A DNA stretch of 64,000 bases from Aldehydirespirator sp965200005 (GTDB lineage: Bacteria > Actinomycetota > Acidimicrobiia > Acidimicrobiales > Aldehydirespiratoraceae): positions 2,542,001 to 2,606,000 of the forward strand of contig OZ241331.1 in assembly GCA_965200005.1 (NCBI GenBank). The letters are read 5' to 3'. The notes beneath the pieces are model-generated. The model saw only the letters and a program-made list of their open reading frames with translations. It was not told the DNA's origin and did no database searches. Shown here piece by piece: positions 17,793 to 26,783 of this stretch. The position numbers and the translations under genes are program-made. Numbering within the stretch: position 1 is the stretch's first letter; every line of letters starts with the position of its first letter.

Positions 17793-20753
17793 CTAGGCAA
17801 CAGCACTCTCTGGTGCGTGGCTTGAGTACGAGCGTCTCAGGAGAGGGCGCAGAAAGCGTCCCGTGTGACTTTCGGGGATGCAAGAAACATCTTCGGGTGT
17901 GCCCTCGGCTACGACCCGGCCTCCCCCGGAACCGCCTTCAGGGCCGAGGTCGATTATCCAATCGGCGGTTTTGATGACATCGAGATTGTGCTCTATCACA
18001 ACCACGGTATTGCCAGCATCTACGAGCCGTCCTAACACAGTCAAGAGCTTGCGCACATCTTCGAAGTGCAAGCCGGTTGTTGGCTCATCGAGGATGTACA
18101 TCGTGTGGCCAGTGGAGCGTTTAGCGAGCTCACTAGCAAGTTTCACACGCTGGGCCTCACCACCTGACAGCGTCGGTGCAGGCTGTCCAAGACGCACATA
18201 GCCAAGTCCGACATCAACAAGTGTTCGCATGTGACGCGAGATGGCTGGCTGGTTGATGAAGAACTTGTGCGCCTCTTCGCAAGGCATGTTTAGGATCTCG
18301 GCAATATTGCGACCCTTGAACGTGATCTCGAGAGTGTCGCGGTTGTAGCGACGCCCTTGACATACCTCACAAGGCACATAGACATCGGGAAGAAAGTGCA
18401 TCTCGATGCGAATAGTGCCGTCTCCCTTGCAGGCATCACAGCGACCACCGTTGACATTGAAGGAGAATCGTCCCGGCAGATATCCACGCACTCGGGATTC
18501 GGGCGTATTTGAGAACAGCTTGCGTATATGGGTAAAGACACCCGTGTAGGTGGCTGGATTAGAGCGTGGTGTGCGTCCAATCGGGGACTGGTCAATCCCA
18601 ATGATCTTGTCGAGGTGGCTAACACCATCGATACGCACATGATGTCCCGGCGGGATCTTTGACTTGTACACACGCTGCATGAGTGCCTTGTACAGGATCT
18701 CATTGATCAGCGACGATTTTCCAGAACCGGAGACACCTGTTACACACACAAAGTTCTGTAACGGGATCGCCACATCAATGTCGGCGAGATTGTTTTCTTG
18801 TGCGCCACGAATCACAATACGTGTTCCGTCACCGGGACGCCGTTCGCTTGGAAGTTCGATGCAGCGTCGTCCCGACAGGTACTGGCCGGTGATCGACTCT
18901 TCAATGTTGAGCAACTCTGGCAGAGATCCAGAGTGAACGACATGACCGCCGTGCTCACCGGCTCCTGGGCCAATGTCGACAATGTGATCAGCAACCCGGA
19001 TTGTCTCCTCGTCATGTTCCACGACTATCACAGTGTTGCCAAGGTCTCGCATGCGCTGCAATGTGTCGATCAAGCGCTTGTTGTCACGCTGATGCAATCC
19101 AATTGACGGTTCGTCAAGCACATAGAGCACACCAACAAGGCCTGATCCAACCTGACTAGCGAGGCGTATCCGTTGTGCTTCGCCACCAGCAAGGGTGGCA
19201 GCACTTCGTGCCAGATTGAGATAGTCAAGACCCACGTCAAGCAAGAAACCGAGCCGTGCGCGTACCTCTTTAAGTACCTGTTCGGCGATCAGAGCATCGC
19301 GTTTGTTGAGGCGAATCTCCATGAGTGTCTTGGTCGAATCGGCGATTGACATAGAGCACAACTCATGGATGTTGTGACCATCAATCGTGACCGCGCATGA
19401 CAGTGGGTTAAGCCGCGCACCCTCACAGTGAGCACAATCGACGCGCCTCATGTAACCCTCAATGAGTTCACGTGCATGCTCGCTCTGAGACTCCTCATGC
19501 CGTCTCATCAGATGCGGGACTATTCCTTCGTAGCGAGCCTCATAGCTACGGCGACGGCCGTATCGGTTCTGGTAACGCACGGTCACCCGGGAGCGGACTC
19601 CGCGGGCATACAGCAACATGTTGCGGTGCCGTTTTGTAAGTTGTGACCAGGGTTTGTTAGTTGGGATCTTGTACAACGCGCAGACAGCTTCAACTAGACG
19701 TGGGTAGTACCGTGATCGGCTTTCTGCCCAAGGCGCTATCGCACCACCAGCAACTGTGACGCTCGGATCGGGTACTACGAGGCGCGGATCGACTTCAAAG
19801 ACAGTGCCGAGTCCGTCGCAGTGAGTACAAGCCCCGTATGGCGAATTGAACGAGAAGTTCCGCGGCGCCAATTCTTCAAATGACTTGCCATCGGAGGGTC
19901 GAGCCAGGTGCTGGCTGAAGATGATCCGGTTCGACTTGGGCCCTTCGTCATCGGAGGTACTTGCGCCGCGGGCGCGCCGTGGCACGATGTCGATCTCAAC
20001 AAGGCCCTCTGCAAGGCGCAGTGCCGTCTCGACGGAGTCGGTTAGACGTCGTTGCATCCCTTCTCGCAACACGAGCCGGTCGATCACGACGCTGATGTCA
20101 TGTCTCTCATAGCGCGCCAACTCAAGGCCTTCGGAGCCGCCCGAGAGTCCGGAAGTGCCTGCTATGTCAGCGAGATCGAACAGTTCGCCGTCGACAATAG
20201 CACGGGCGTACCCCTGGCTGGCAAGGTCTGACAACAATGTGTCATATGTGCCCTTACGGCCTCTGACCACAGGAGCGAGCACCTGGAATCTCGTTCCGGG
20301 CTCTATTTCAAGTATCCGATCGACGATCTGCTGTGGAGTCTGGCGCACCAGTCGCTCGCCAGTTTCGGGATCGTGAGGCACACCGATGCGTGCATAGAGC
20401 AGTCTCAGGTAGTCGTAGACCTCGGTGACGGTGCCGACCGTAGAACGCGGGTTGCGTGAGGCGCTCTTCTGATCGATTGAGATGGCGGGAGATAGACCTT
20501 CGATGAAGTCAACATCGGGTTTGTCCATCTGACCAAGGAATTGCCGCGCATATGCGGAAAGCGACTCGACATAACGTCGCTGTCCCTCCGCATAAATCGT
20601 GTCAAATGCCAGTGAACTTTTACCAGATCCGGATAGTCCGGTTAGGACAACTAGTCGATCTCGGGGGATCTCAAGGTGAACGTCTTTGAGGTTGTGTTCC
20701 CGCGCTCCTGAGATCACCAGCCGGTCAGCCACAGAGGAAACTCTAGCCTCCAC
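17793..20753 (-). CDS. uvrA: Excinuclease ABC subunit A
   Basis: 986 aa damage-recognition ATPase. Two ABC modules show Walker A GLSGSGKSSLAFDT (about 40) and GVSGSGKSSLINE (about 665), signature motifs LAGGEAQRIRLA and LSGGEAQRVKLA, and zinc modules CTHCDG, CAHCEG and CDACKG...CEVCQG. The start taken is GTG at 20753; a second GTG at 20732 gives the more typical N-terminus ADRLVISGAREHN. A LexA-type palindrome 15-28 bp upstream indicates SOS control. It is the first gene of the minus-strand run uvrA-uvrC-rapZ-gap-pgk-tpiA-secG. Confidence 0.97.
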   Translation of the reverse strand: MEARVSSVADRLVISGAREHNLKDVHLEIPRDRLVVLTGLSGSGKSSLAFDTIYAEGQRRYVESLSAYARQFLGQMDKPDVDFIEGLSPAISIDQKSASRNPRSTVGTVTEVYDYLRLLYARIGVPHDPETGERLVRQTPQQIVDRILEIEPGTRFQVLAPVVRGRKGTYDTLLSDLASQGYARAIVDGELFDLADIAGTSGLSGGSEGLELARYERHDISVVIDRLVLREGMQRRLTDSVETALRLAEGLVEIDIVPRRARGASTSDDEGPKSNRIIFSQHLARPSDGKSFEELAPRNFSFNSPYGACTHCDGLGTVFEVDPRLVVPDPSVTVAGGAIAPWAESRSRYYPRLVEAVCALYKIPTNKPWSQLTKRHRNMLLYARGVRSRVTVRYQNRYGRRRSYEARYEGIVPHLMRRHEESQSEHARELIEGYMRRVDCAHCEGARLNPLSCAVTIDGHNIHELCSMSIADSTKTLMEIRLNKRDALIAEQVLKEVRARLGFLLDVGLDYLNLARSAATLAGGEAQRIRLASQVGSGLVGVLYVLDEPSIGLHQRDNKRLIDTLQRMRDLGNTVIVVEHDEETIRVADHIVDIGPGAGEHGGHVVHSGSLPELLNIEESITGQYLSGRRCIELPSERRPGDGTRIVIRGAQENNLADIDVAIPLQNFVCVTGVSGSGKSSLINEILYKALMQRVYKSKIPPGHHVRIDGVSHLDKIIGIDQSPIGRTPRSNPATYTGVFTHIRKLFSNTPESRVRGYLPGRFSFNVNGGRCDACKGDGTIRIEMHFLPDVYVPCEVCQGRRYNRDTLEITFKGRNIAEILNMPCEEAHKFFINQPAISRHMRTLVDVGLGYVRLGQPAPTLSGGEAQRVKLASELAKRSTGHTMYILDEPTTGLHFEDVRKLLTVLGRLVDAGNTVVVIEHNLDVIKTADWIIDLGPEGGSGGGRVVAEGTPEDVSCIPESHTGRFLRPLLRRSYSSHAPESAVA

Positions 20754-20767
20754 GCCCGGGCTCTAGA

Positions 20768-20781
20768 CGAACACATGTTTG
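20768..20781. promoter_or_regulatory. LexA-type SOS box upstream of uvrA
   Basis: CGAACACATGTTTG on the plus strand (CAAACATGTGTTCG on the other) fits the Gram-positive/actinobacterial LexA consensus CGAACATATGTTCG with two mismatches and keeps the GAAC-N4-GTT(T/C) core. It is 15 bp before the annotated uvrA start. The region is shared with the divergent methyltransferase gene, so LexA could affect both. Confidence 0.7.
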
Positions 20782-20902
20782 TGCATATTGTAGGAGCCGC
20801 CGAAGCCGCCAATATTGGGTCCTCGATGTGTCTGGCCCAACGACCCGGCGACGGCATAAGCGCAGTCTTCATGGCTGTCGCACGGGGCAACTAGGTTGCG
20901 AG

Positions 20903-21943
20903 ATGATGTCTGTCACAAAGGGTTCGGCAGGACAACTGTTCTCGTCACCCGATGGCTCGACTCCCGCGCAGGAGACGAAGACCAGGCAGTCTCGCACCCC
21001 TGCCACTTCAAGGACATCGAGGACATCAACGTCTTCCTTTGGTGTGTCTAAGCGTGAAGGCCACGACGCCAGCGCGTTCTATGGGCGATTCTCTCAGTTG
21101 CGACAGGACACCGATGCATTGCCGGAGCAGCCGAAGTGCCTTGATCAGTTAATCGTTGGTGACTCTCGGGACATGAAGGAGGTCAATGACAACTGTGTGG
21201 CGTTGGTGGTGACTTCGCCTCCCTACTTTGCCGGTAAGGAGTACGAACTCGAGCTTGGCACAGATGGTATTCCAGGTAACTACGTGGAGTACTTGGAAAT
21301 GCTTTACTCGGTATTTCAGGAGTGCTGGCGAGTGCTTGAACCCGGCGGTCGGATCGCAGTCAACGTCGCAAATCTGGGTCGTAAGCCATATCGGTCTCTG
21401 AGTTCTGACATCGTGACAATTCTGCAGAACGACATTGGCTTCCTGTTACGCGGGGAAGTGATCTGGCAGAAAGCTCGTGGCGCTTCAGGCAGTTGCGCCT
21501 GGGGATCGTTTCGATCGGCATCTAATCCCGTCCTCCGCGACGTCACTGAGAGAATCGTCATCGCGAGCAAACTCCGGCTAGACCGTGCCATTCCCAGAGA
21601 GAAACGAGCAGCGTTAGGCCTACCGCACAAAGACACGATCAGGAGAGATGAGTTTCTCGAATTCACACTTGATGTCTGGGAAATGCAACCCGCTTCAGCG
21701 AAGCGAGTAGGACACCCAGCTCCGTTTCCAATCGAACTTCCTTGGCGACTGATTAAGTTATACACGTACGAGAACGATCTAGTACTTGACCCCTTCTTAG
21801 GATCCGGCACCACAGCAAAGGCAGCCAACAATTTAGACCGTCATTACGTCGGTTACGACCTGGACCCTTCCTACATCGAAAGAGCCAAACGTAGACTGGA
21901 GGAAGGGGCACAACAGCGATTGCAGTTTAGGCAATCCCATTGA
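20903..21943 (+). CDS. Site-specific DNA methyltransferase (beta-class, TSPPY)
   Basis: About 346 aa from ATG at 20903; an upstream in-frame ATG at 20828 would add poorly conserved residues. Motif IV is VVTSPPYFAGKEY (the SPPY form is typical of N4-cytosine and some N6-adenine enzymes) and precedes motif I, DPFLGSGTTAKAA, with HYVGYDLDPSYIERA, so it is the circularly ordered beta class. About 60 N-terminal residues are Ser/Thr/Arg-rich and probably disordered. Its stop overlaps the start of the next gene by 4 nt, the coupling seen in restriction-modification pairs. The unit separates uvrA from uvrB, which suggests insertion by horizontal transfer. Target sequence and modified base cannot be read from sequence. 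Confidence 0.88.
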   Translation: MMSVTKGSAGQLFSSPDGSTPAQETKTRQSRTPATSRTSRTSTSSFGVSKREGHDASAFYGRFSQLRQDTDALPEQPKCLDQLIVGDSRDMKEVNDNCVALVVTSPPYFAGKEYELELGTDGIPGNYVEYLEMLYSVFQECWRVLEPGGRIAVNVANLGRKPYRSLSSDIVTILQNDIGFLLRGEVIWQKARGASGSCAWGSFRSASNPVLRDVTERIVIASKLRLDRAIPREKRAALGLPHKDTIRRDEFLEFTLDVWEMQPASAKRVGHPAPFPIELPWRLIKLYTYENDLVLDPFLGSGTTAKAANNLDRHYVGYDLDPSYIERAKRRLEEGAQQRLQFRQSH

Positions 21944-22941
21944 GTGCCGAACTCACACGTATTACCGAGATCATCACCGGATTAGGCACGTTATCGGATC
22001 ACCTAAGTCAGCTAATGTTGTTGGATTCACCTCCAGCACAACTCCAGGGCGTTAGCAACGAGGTGTGGCAGATGCTTCGTATGTCTCACAGTAATCCGTC
22101 ACTAGAACCAACGTTTCAATCTGCATTCAATAACGGACAATACTTCCTTCGGGCCGATCTAGGACTTCGCGGTAGAGTACCCTTGACAGTCGAGTGGAAG
22201 GGCCTCAATAGGCCACCTGAACATGATCCTCCGCCTGCTGATCTAAGAATAGACGGTGTATACCTCGTTAGCTGCAAGTATCTGTCCAAGATCTTACTCA
22301 ATCCTTCTCCGGTAGCACTATTTGAAGGCGCCTTGACGCAAGGTGCAAGGCGAGGCGCTGACTGGTACAGCGAGGTTGCAGACAACGCGTATCAACGACT
22401 GTATCGAGCAGCATGCAGACTCCTGGGTCTAGGACACTATCCCAAGACGGTTGGCGACTTATCAAGGGATCAAAGAGTGACTCTAAAGCACTCGCTGATC
22501 AGAAAGTGGCCGCCGGAATTGAGAGATGAGGTGAAGGCTTGGATAACGGCAGTTAGTGAGCGTAGTGCTACAAGACTGCGACAAGCAGTCTCAGAACGCA
22601 AGCAGCAGGAACGCTTGTACTGGCGATTCATGCGGCTTCAAAGTGCGCCGTACTTTGTCCTCGGCACGAGTTCGGAAGGATCGATGCGACTGATGGTGCA
22701 GACTCCCTGGGACTTTCAGCGTCGCTACAAGTTCCTGTCGCTGGACGTTCAGCCTCTAGCAACAGGTCAACCTGCGGTCAAGTGGACCCTAACAGTCATT
22801 GACAAGGCCCGTGGCGAGCGGGTTGAGACTGTGGGGCACATTGAAATCAGATGGAGTCATGGCAAGTTCATGGGAGCACCCGAGGCGAAGGTCTACTTGG
22901 ATACTCCTCACGAGAAAGCCGTCGGTTACGAGCCGTTCTGA
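21940..22941 (+). CDS. Unrecognised protein coupled to the methyltransferase; candidate restriction endonuclease
   Basis: 333 aa starting with TTG at 21940, overlapping the methyltransferase stop (TTGA). I do not recognise a family. A possible PD-(D/E)xK-like core is DLRIDGVYLVSCKYLSK (about 101-117): an Asp, a beta strand, then SCK in place of ExK, preceded by TVEWKG. Later regions are rich in basic residues (LRQAVSERKQQERLYWRFMRL) and the C-terminal part is beta-rich. Gene pairing, overlap and size argue for the cognate endonuclease of the methyltransferase. This is inference; a DNA-binding partner of another sort remains possible. Confidence 0.6.
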   Translation: MSAELTRITEIITGLGTLSDHLSQLMLLDSPPAQLQGVSNEVWQMLRMSHSNPSLEPTFQSAFNNGQYFLRADLGLRGRVPLTVEWKGLNRPPEHDPPPADLRIDGVYLVSCKYLSKILLNPSPVALFEGALTQGARRGADWYSEVADNAYQRLYRAACRLLGLGHYPKTVGDLSRDQRVTLKHSLIRKWPPELRDEVKAWITAVSERSATRLRQAVSERKQQERLYWRFMRLQSAPYFVLGTSSEGSMRLMVQTPWDFQRRYKFLSLDVQPLATGQPAVKWTLTVIDKARGERVETVGHIEIRWSHGKFMGAPEAKVYLDTPHEKAVGYEPF

Positions 22942-22974
22942 GGACGACTGGTTTGGTCGCGGCACAATGGATAG

Positions 22975-25059
22975 GTGCCTAGTGGTCCTGTAGTTGGGTT
23001 GGAGCGAAGTATTCGCCAGCCATTCCAAGTCGTAGCACCGTTCGAGCCCGCAGGTGATCAACCCAACGCGATTGCTGCCTTGGCTACCGGAGTAGCGAAC
23101 GGTCAACGCTTCCAGACGCTGCTGGGAATCACCGGTTCGGGCAAGAGCGCCACAATCGCCTGGACAATCGAACGAGCTCAGCGACCGACGTTGGTGCTTG
23201 CGCCCAACAAGTCGCTTGCCGCCCAGCTCGCAAACGAATTACGTGAGCTTTTTCCTCACAACCGGGTGGAGTACTTCGTTAGCTACTACGACTACTACCA
23301 GCCCGAGGCTTACATGCCGGCTAGCGATACCTATATCGAGAAGGACTCGTCGGTCAACGACGAGATCGATCGATTGAGACACTCGGCAACCTCGGCGCTA
23401 TTGACCCGGCGAGACACGATCGTGGTCGCATCGGTGTCTGCGATTTATGGTCTTGGTTCACCCGAGGAGTACGAGACACAGATGCTCTTGCTCCAGGTCG
23501 GAACTGAGCACGATCAGCGAGCCATCTTGCGTCGCCTTGTCGATCTTCAATACGAACGAAATGACACGAACTTGACTCGAGGAAAGTTCCGGGTGCGAGG
23601 CGACACGATTGAAATCCACCCCGCCTATGACGAGACTGCGGTGCGTGTGGAGCTGTTCGGTGATGAAGTCGATCGAATAACAGTCTTTGACCCTCTAACC
23701 GGCGAGCGAATCCAGTTTCTCGAGGATCTCGTTGTGTTCCCGGCGACCCATTATGCAACCCGCCCCGAGGTGATGGAGGTAGCGATCGGACGAATTGAGG
23801 TCGAACTAGCCGAGCGTCTGGGATACTTTGAATCGGAGCGCAAGTTGCTAGAGGCGCAACGTCTCGAGATGCGCACTTCTTATGACCTTGAGATGATGAG
23901 CGAACTCGGTTATTGCAACGGCATCGAGAACTATTCGGCTCACATTGACGGGAGGGCTCCCGGGGAAGCGCCATACACCTTGCTGGACTATTTCCCCAAC
24001 GATTTCCTGCTGGTCATCGATGAGTCACACGTTGCAGTGCCTCAACTTCACGGACAGTACGAAGGTGACCGCAGCCGCAAAGAGACACTTATCGATCACG
24101 GGTTCCGGCTGCCATCGGCGGCTGACAACCGACCATTGCGCTTTGACGAGGTCATGTCACGGCTCAATCAAGTGATTTTCATGTCAGCCACACCGGGTGA
24201 CTTCGAGTTGGAAGTCTCATCGCGGGTGGTTGAACAGATCGTGCGCCCTACCGGTCTCGTTGATCCTGAAGTGGTCGTCAAACCAACCAAAGGCCAGATT
24301 GATGATCTTCTAGAGGAGATCAACAAGCGCACAAAACGTGACCAGAGGATCTTGGTAACGACACTCACCAAAAAAATGGCCGAGGATCTCACGGAATACT
24401 TGCTTGAACGAGGCCTGAGAGTCCGGTATCTGCACAGCGAAGTCGACACCCTGCAGCGCATTGAGATCCTGCGTGACTTGCGACTCGGTGAGTTTGATGT
24501 TCTGGTTGGGATCAACCTGTTACGAGAGGGACTTGATCTGCCTGAGGTTTCACTCGTAGCGATTCTTGACGCCGATAAGGAAGGGTTCCTGCGAAGCGAA
24601 ACATCGTTGATCCAGACCATTGGCCGCGCGGCACGCAATGTTGAGGGGCAAGTTGTGATGTATGCCGATGTGGTCACCGATTCGATGCGTCGGGCAATTT
24701 CAGAGACCATGCGACGACGGGGTTTGCAGGAGGCCTACAACGAGGCGCACAACATTGACCCGACCACAATCCGCAAGGCGGTAACCGACATCTTGGCGAT
24801 GATCCGCCCCGATCGGGAAGGGGCACCGCGGCCCGATGCAGGGGTTGGCGGTGATGCTGGAGTTGGACTGGCTGCTACGCGGCGCAGGCGTGAGGGTCTC
24901 AACGTCGCCGAGTTGCCCGACGCCGAGCTTGAACGCCTGATCCGCACCCTTGATGTGGAAATGCGGGAAGCCGCCGGGGAGTTGCGTTTCGAGTATGCCG
25001 CTCGGCTGCGTGACGAGATCAAGGACCTACGCCGCGAACTCAAGGAGATCCGTGGCTAG
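22975..25059 (+). CDS. uvrB: Excinuclease ABC subunit B
   Basis: 694 aa. It receives damaged DNA from UvrA and positions UvrC. Walker A is GITGSGKSATIAW (about 52), with YFVSYYDYYQPEAY beta-hairpin, DESHVAVPQL as DEAD-like motif II, MSATPGDFEL, LREGLDLPEVSL, QTIGRAARN and a C-terminal UVR motif (MREAAGELRFEYAARLRDEI). Start is GTG at 22975; the SD is weak. Unlike uvrA I see no LexA-type palindrome directly upstream, where the end of the preceding gene lies only 33 bp away. Confidence 0.97.
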   Translation: MPSGPVVGLERSIRQPFQVVAPFEPAGDQPNAIAALATGVANGQRFQTLLGITGSGKSATIAWTIERAQRPTLVLAPNKSLAAQLANELRELFPHNRVEYFVSYYDYYQPEAYMPASDTYIEKDSSVNDEIDRLRHSATSALLTRRDTIVVASVSAIYGLGSPEEYETQMLLLQVGTEHDQRAILRRLVDLQYERNDTNLTRGKFRVRGDTIEIHPAYDETAVRVELFGDEVDRITVFDPLTGERIQFLEDLVVFPATHYATRPEVMEVAIGRIEVELAERLGYFESERKLLEAQRLEMRTSYDLEMMSELGYCNGIENYSAHIDGRAPGEAPYTLLDYFPNDFLLVIDESHVAVPQLHGQYEGDRSRKETLIDHGFRLPSAADNRPLRFDEVMSRLNQVIFMSATPGDFELEVSSRVVEQIVRPTGLVDPEVVVKPTKGQIDDLLEEINKRTKRDQRILVTTLTKKMAEDLTEYLLERGLRVRYLHSEVDTLQRIEILRDLRLGEFDVLVGINLLREGLDLPEVSLVAILDADKEGFLRSETSLIQTIGRAARNVEGQVVMYADVVTDSMRRAISETMRRRGLQEAYNEAHNIDPTTIRKAVTDILAMIRPDREGAPRPDAGVGGDAGVGLAATRRRREGLNVAELPDAELERLIRTLDVEMREAAGELRFEYAARLRDEIKDLRRELKEIRG

Positions 25060-25218
25060 TTCCCTGATGTTCGTTAGTCGTCCCTAGAGTTTTGTCTGAG
25101 GATTTTGAGTGGAGTACACCTCTGGCGCTGCCGGTCATAGGTCATAGGCGTTTGGCATAATTGACACAATGAAACAGTCGGTCTCAGACCTGGCGTCAGT
25201 CAGTCCTCTGGTAGCTCT

Positions 25219-26028
25219 ATGAGGCCCGGGCCAGGCCCGTTTGGCCCTGCCTCTGTTTCTGCGGCGACCAAGAAGGGTCCCCGGCGCGAGAATCAGGATC
25301 GATTCTTTACGAACCTGTCAACTTCTGATGACAGCTTCGTAATCGCAGTTGCCGACGGCCTCGGTGGACATGCACGCGGTGCTGAAGCTGCGCAGGCGGC
25401 CATTGAGGAGTTTCCCGGACGCATCGCCGACCGTGACGAGATGGTTGAAGCATTTGTTAACGCGGATGAGCGGGTCACAGCGCTGAGCGCTTCCATACCC
25501 GATTCCACCCCGTTGAGCGTCTACCCAATGACAACACTGTGCGTCGCTGCGTGGACACCCGAAGGTGGCCTGCTGGTTGCCTGGATGGGCGACACGCTCG
25601 CCTACAGCACCTGCTGGACCTGCACCGGAACCGACCTCACCGCATTGGGTGACCCTCATCGCAGCCCCCGTGGATCACTAACGAAGTGTTTAGGTATGCC
25701 AGAGCGAGGCTTCAAGGACGTCGCTTCCGAAATGGAGTGTCAGTCACTCAACCCCCCGGTGACAGGAATAGATCAAGTAGTCATATGCAGTGATGGGGCA
25801 TGGGAAGCGGCCGTGCGGCTTCAGCATGGCAAGGGAGCTCATCTTGGCCGCTTAGGGCCAAACGGTCACCGAAAGTTGTTCTTCCAGAACTTTTGGGACG
25901 AGGGCACCGAAGACTCATCATCAGAAGCCGAAGGCATACTCCTGCAGTTCTCGCATGGTGGCCTTGGCGACAATGCCACCGTCGCCGTCGCTTCGCTCCC
26001 CGCTGCGGTCGGCGCCACTAGCGACTAA
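25219..26028 (+). CDS. PP2C-family protein phosphatase
   Basis: 269 aa. Metal-dependent Ser/Thr phosphatase domain over nearly the whole length: RRENQDRFF, VADGLGGHARG, WMGDT, VVICSDGAWE and LGDNATVAVAS supply the metal-binding acidic residues in the order of the PP2C family. No membrane segment is visible, so it is cytoplasmic. It stands alone, convergent with coaE. The 159 bp upstream (25060-25218) has a CATAAT box at about 25156 and a 7-bp tandem repeat at 25134-25147. No kinase is adjacent, so its substrate cannot be guessed, though the FHA protein GarA further along is a typical phosphoprotein. Confidence 0.88.
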   Translation: MRPGPGPFGPASVSAATKKGPRRENQDRFFTNLSTSDDSFVIAVADGLGGHARGAEAAQAAIEEFPGRIADRDEMVEAFVNADERVTALSASIPDSTPLSVYPMTTLCVAAWTPEGGLLVAWMGDTLAYSTCWTCTGTDLTALGDPHRSPRGSLTKCLGMPERGFKDVASEMECQSLNPPVTGIDQVVICSDGAWEAAVRLQHGKGAHLGRLGPNGHRKLFFQNFWDEGTEDSSSEAEGILLQFSHGGLGDNATVAVASLPAAVGATSD

Positions 26029-26084
26029 AGATCAATCGCCGAGCGTCGCGCCCGGCCAACGAGGCGCCCAAGAAGAGTGTTAGG

Positions 26085-26714
26085 TCAGGGTTGGGGCTGT
26101 AAGGAGCGGGCCCAGCGGTAGCAGCGGTTGATCTGGGGTTGAAGGTTGGCGAGGGTGCCATTGTTGTCGATTACGAAGTCGGCCACTGCTAATCGTGTTT
26201 CGCGAGATGCTTGTTGAGCGATCCGGGCTTGAGCATCGGAGCGGGTGAACCCGCGGTACTGCACAAGACGTTCGGCGGCAACTTCGGGATCGGTGTCGAC
26301 TACAACGATCCCGTCAAGGTTGCGGTAGCGCTCAGCGATCGGTTCGCCGTCACGGCGCACTAGCAACGGAATGTCAAGCACAACCACCGAACCGCTATTG
26401 CCGGCAGCCGCTGCGGCCCTGCGCTTCGCCATCTCCACTCCGACTGCGGGATGCACGATGGCATTGAGTGCTTCTAGCTCGTCGGTGTCGCCGAAGACAC
26501 GCTGGGCAACAGCAGCACGATCCAAGGTTCCGTCAGCACTAACGATGCTGGGCCCCCAGCGTTCAACCATCGCTGCAAACACAGGCTGACCCGGCTCCTG
26601 GAGGTCCCGCACAATCCGGTCGGCATCGATGAGCACCGCGCCAAGCCGTACCAGAGCGTCCGCGACCGTCGACTTTCCCGAACCGATCCCACCTGTGAGG
26701 CCGATCTCAGGCAG
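26085..26714 (-). CDS. coaE: Dephospho-CoA kinase, probable CTG start
   Basis: 209 aa from a proposed CTG at 26714. It phosphorylates dephospho-CoA, the last step of CoA synthesis. The first ATG/GTG in frame would begin at 26636 and remove the P-loop. Reading back, the frame gives LPEIGLTGGIGSGKSTVADA, the standard CoaE N-terminus, and GGAGG lies 9 nt before the CTG; an in-frame TAA lies further up, with no ATG, GTG or properly spaced TTG. GAVLIDADRIVRDLQ, VVLDIPLLVRRDG and RLVQYRGFTRSDA continue the family. It follows rpsA by about 70 bp, the conserved polA-rpsA-coaE order. Confidence 0.9.
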   Translation of the reverse strand: MPEIGLTGGIGSGKSTVADALVRLGAVLIDADRIVRDLQEPGQPVFAAMVERWGPSIVSADGTLDRAAVAQRVFGDTDELEALNAIVHPAVGVEMAKRRAAAAAGNSGSVVVLDIPLLVRRDGEPIAERYRNLDGIVVVDTDPEVAAERLVQYRGFTRSDAQARIAQQASRETRLAVADFVIDNNGTLANLQPQINRCYRWARSLQPQP

Positions 26715-26783
26715 TGCTGTGATCCTCCGTTGCTGTAACGACGCGCGTTAACGACCCCATGCCACCAAAGGGCGGCCTACTCG

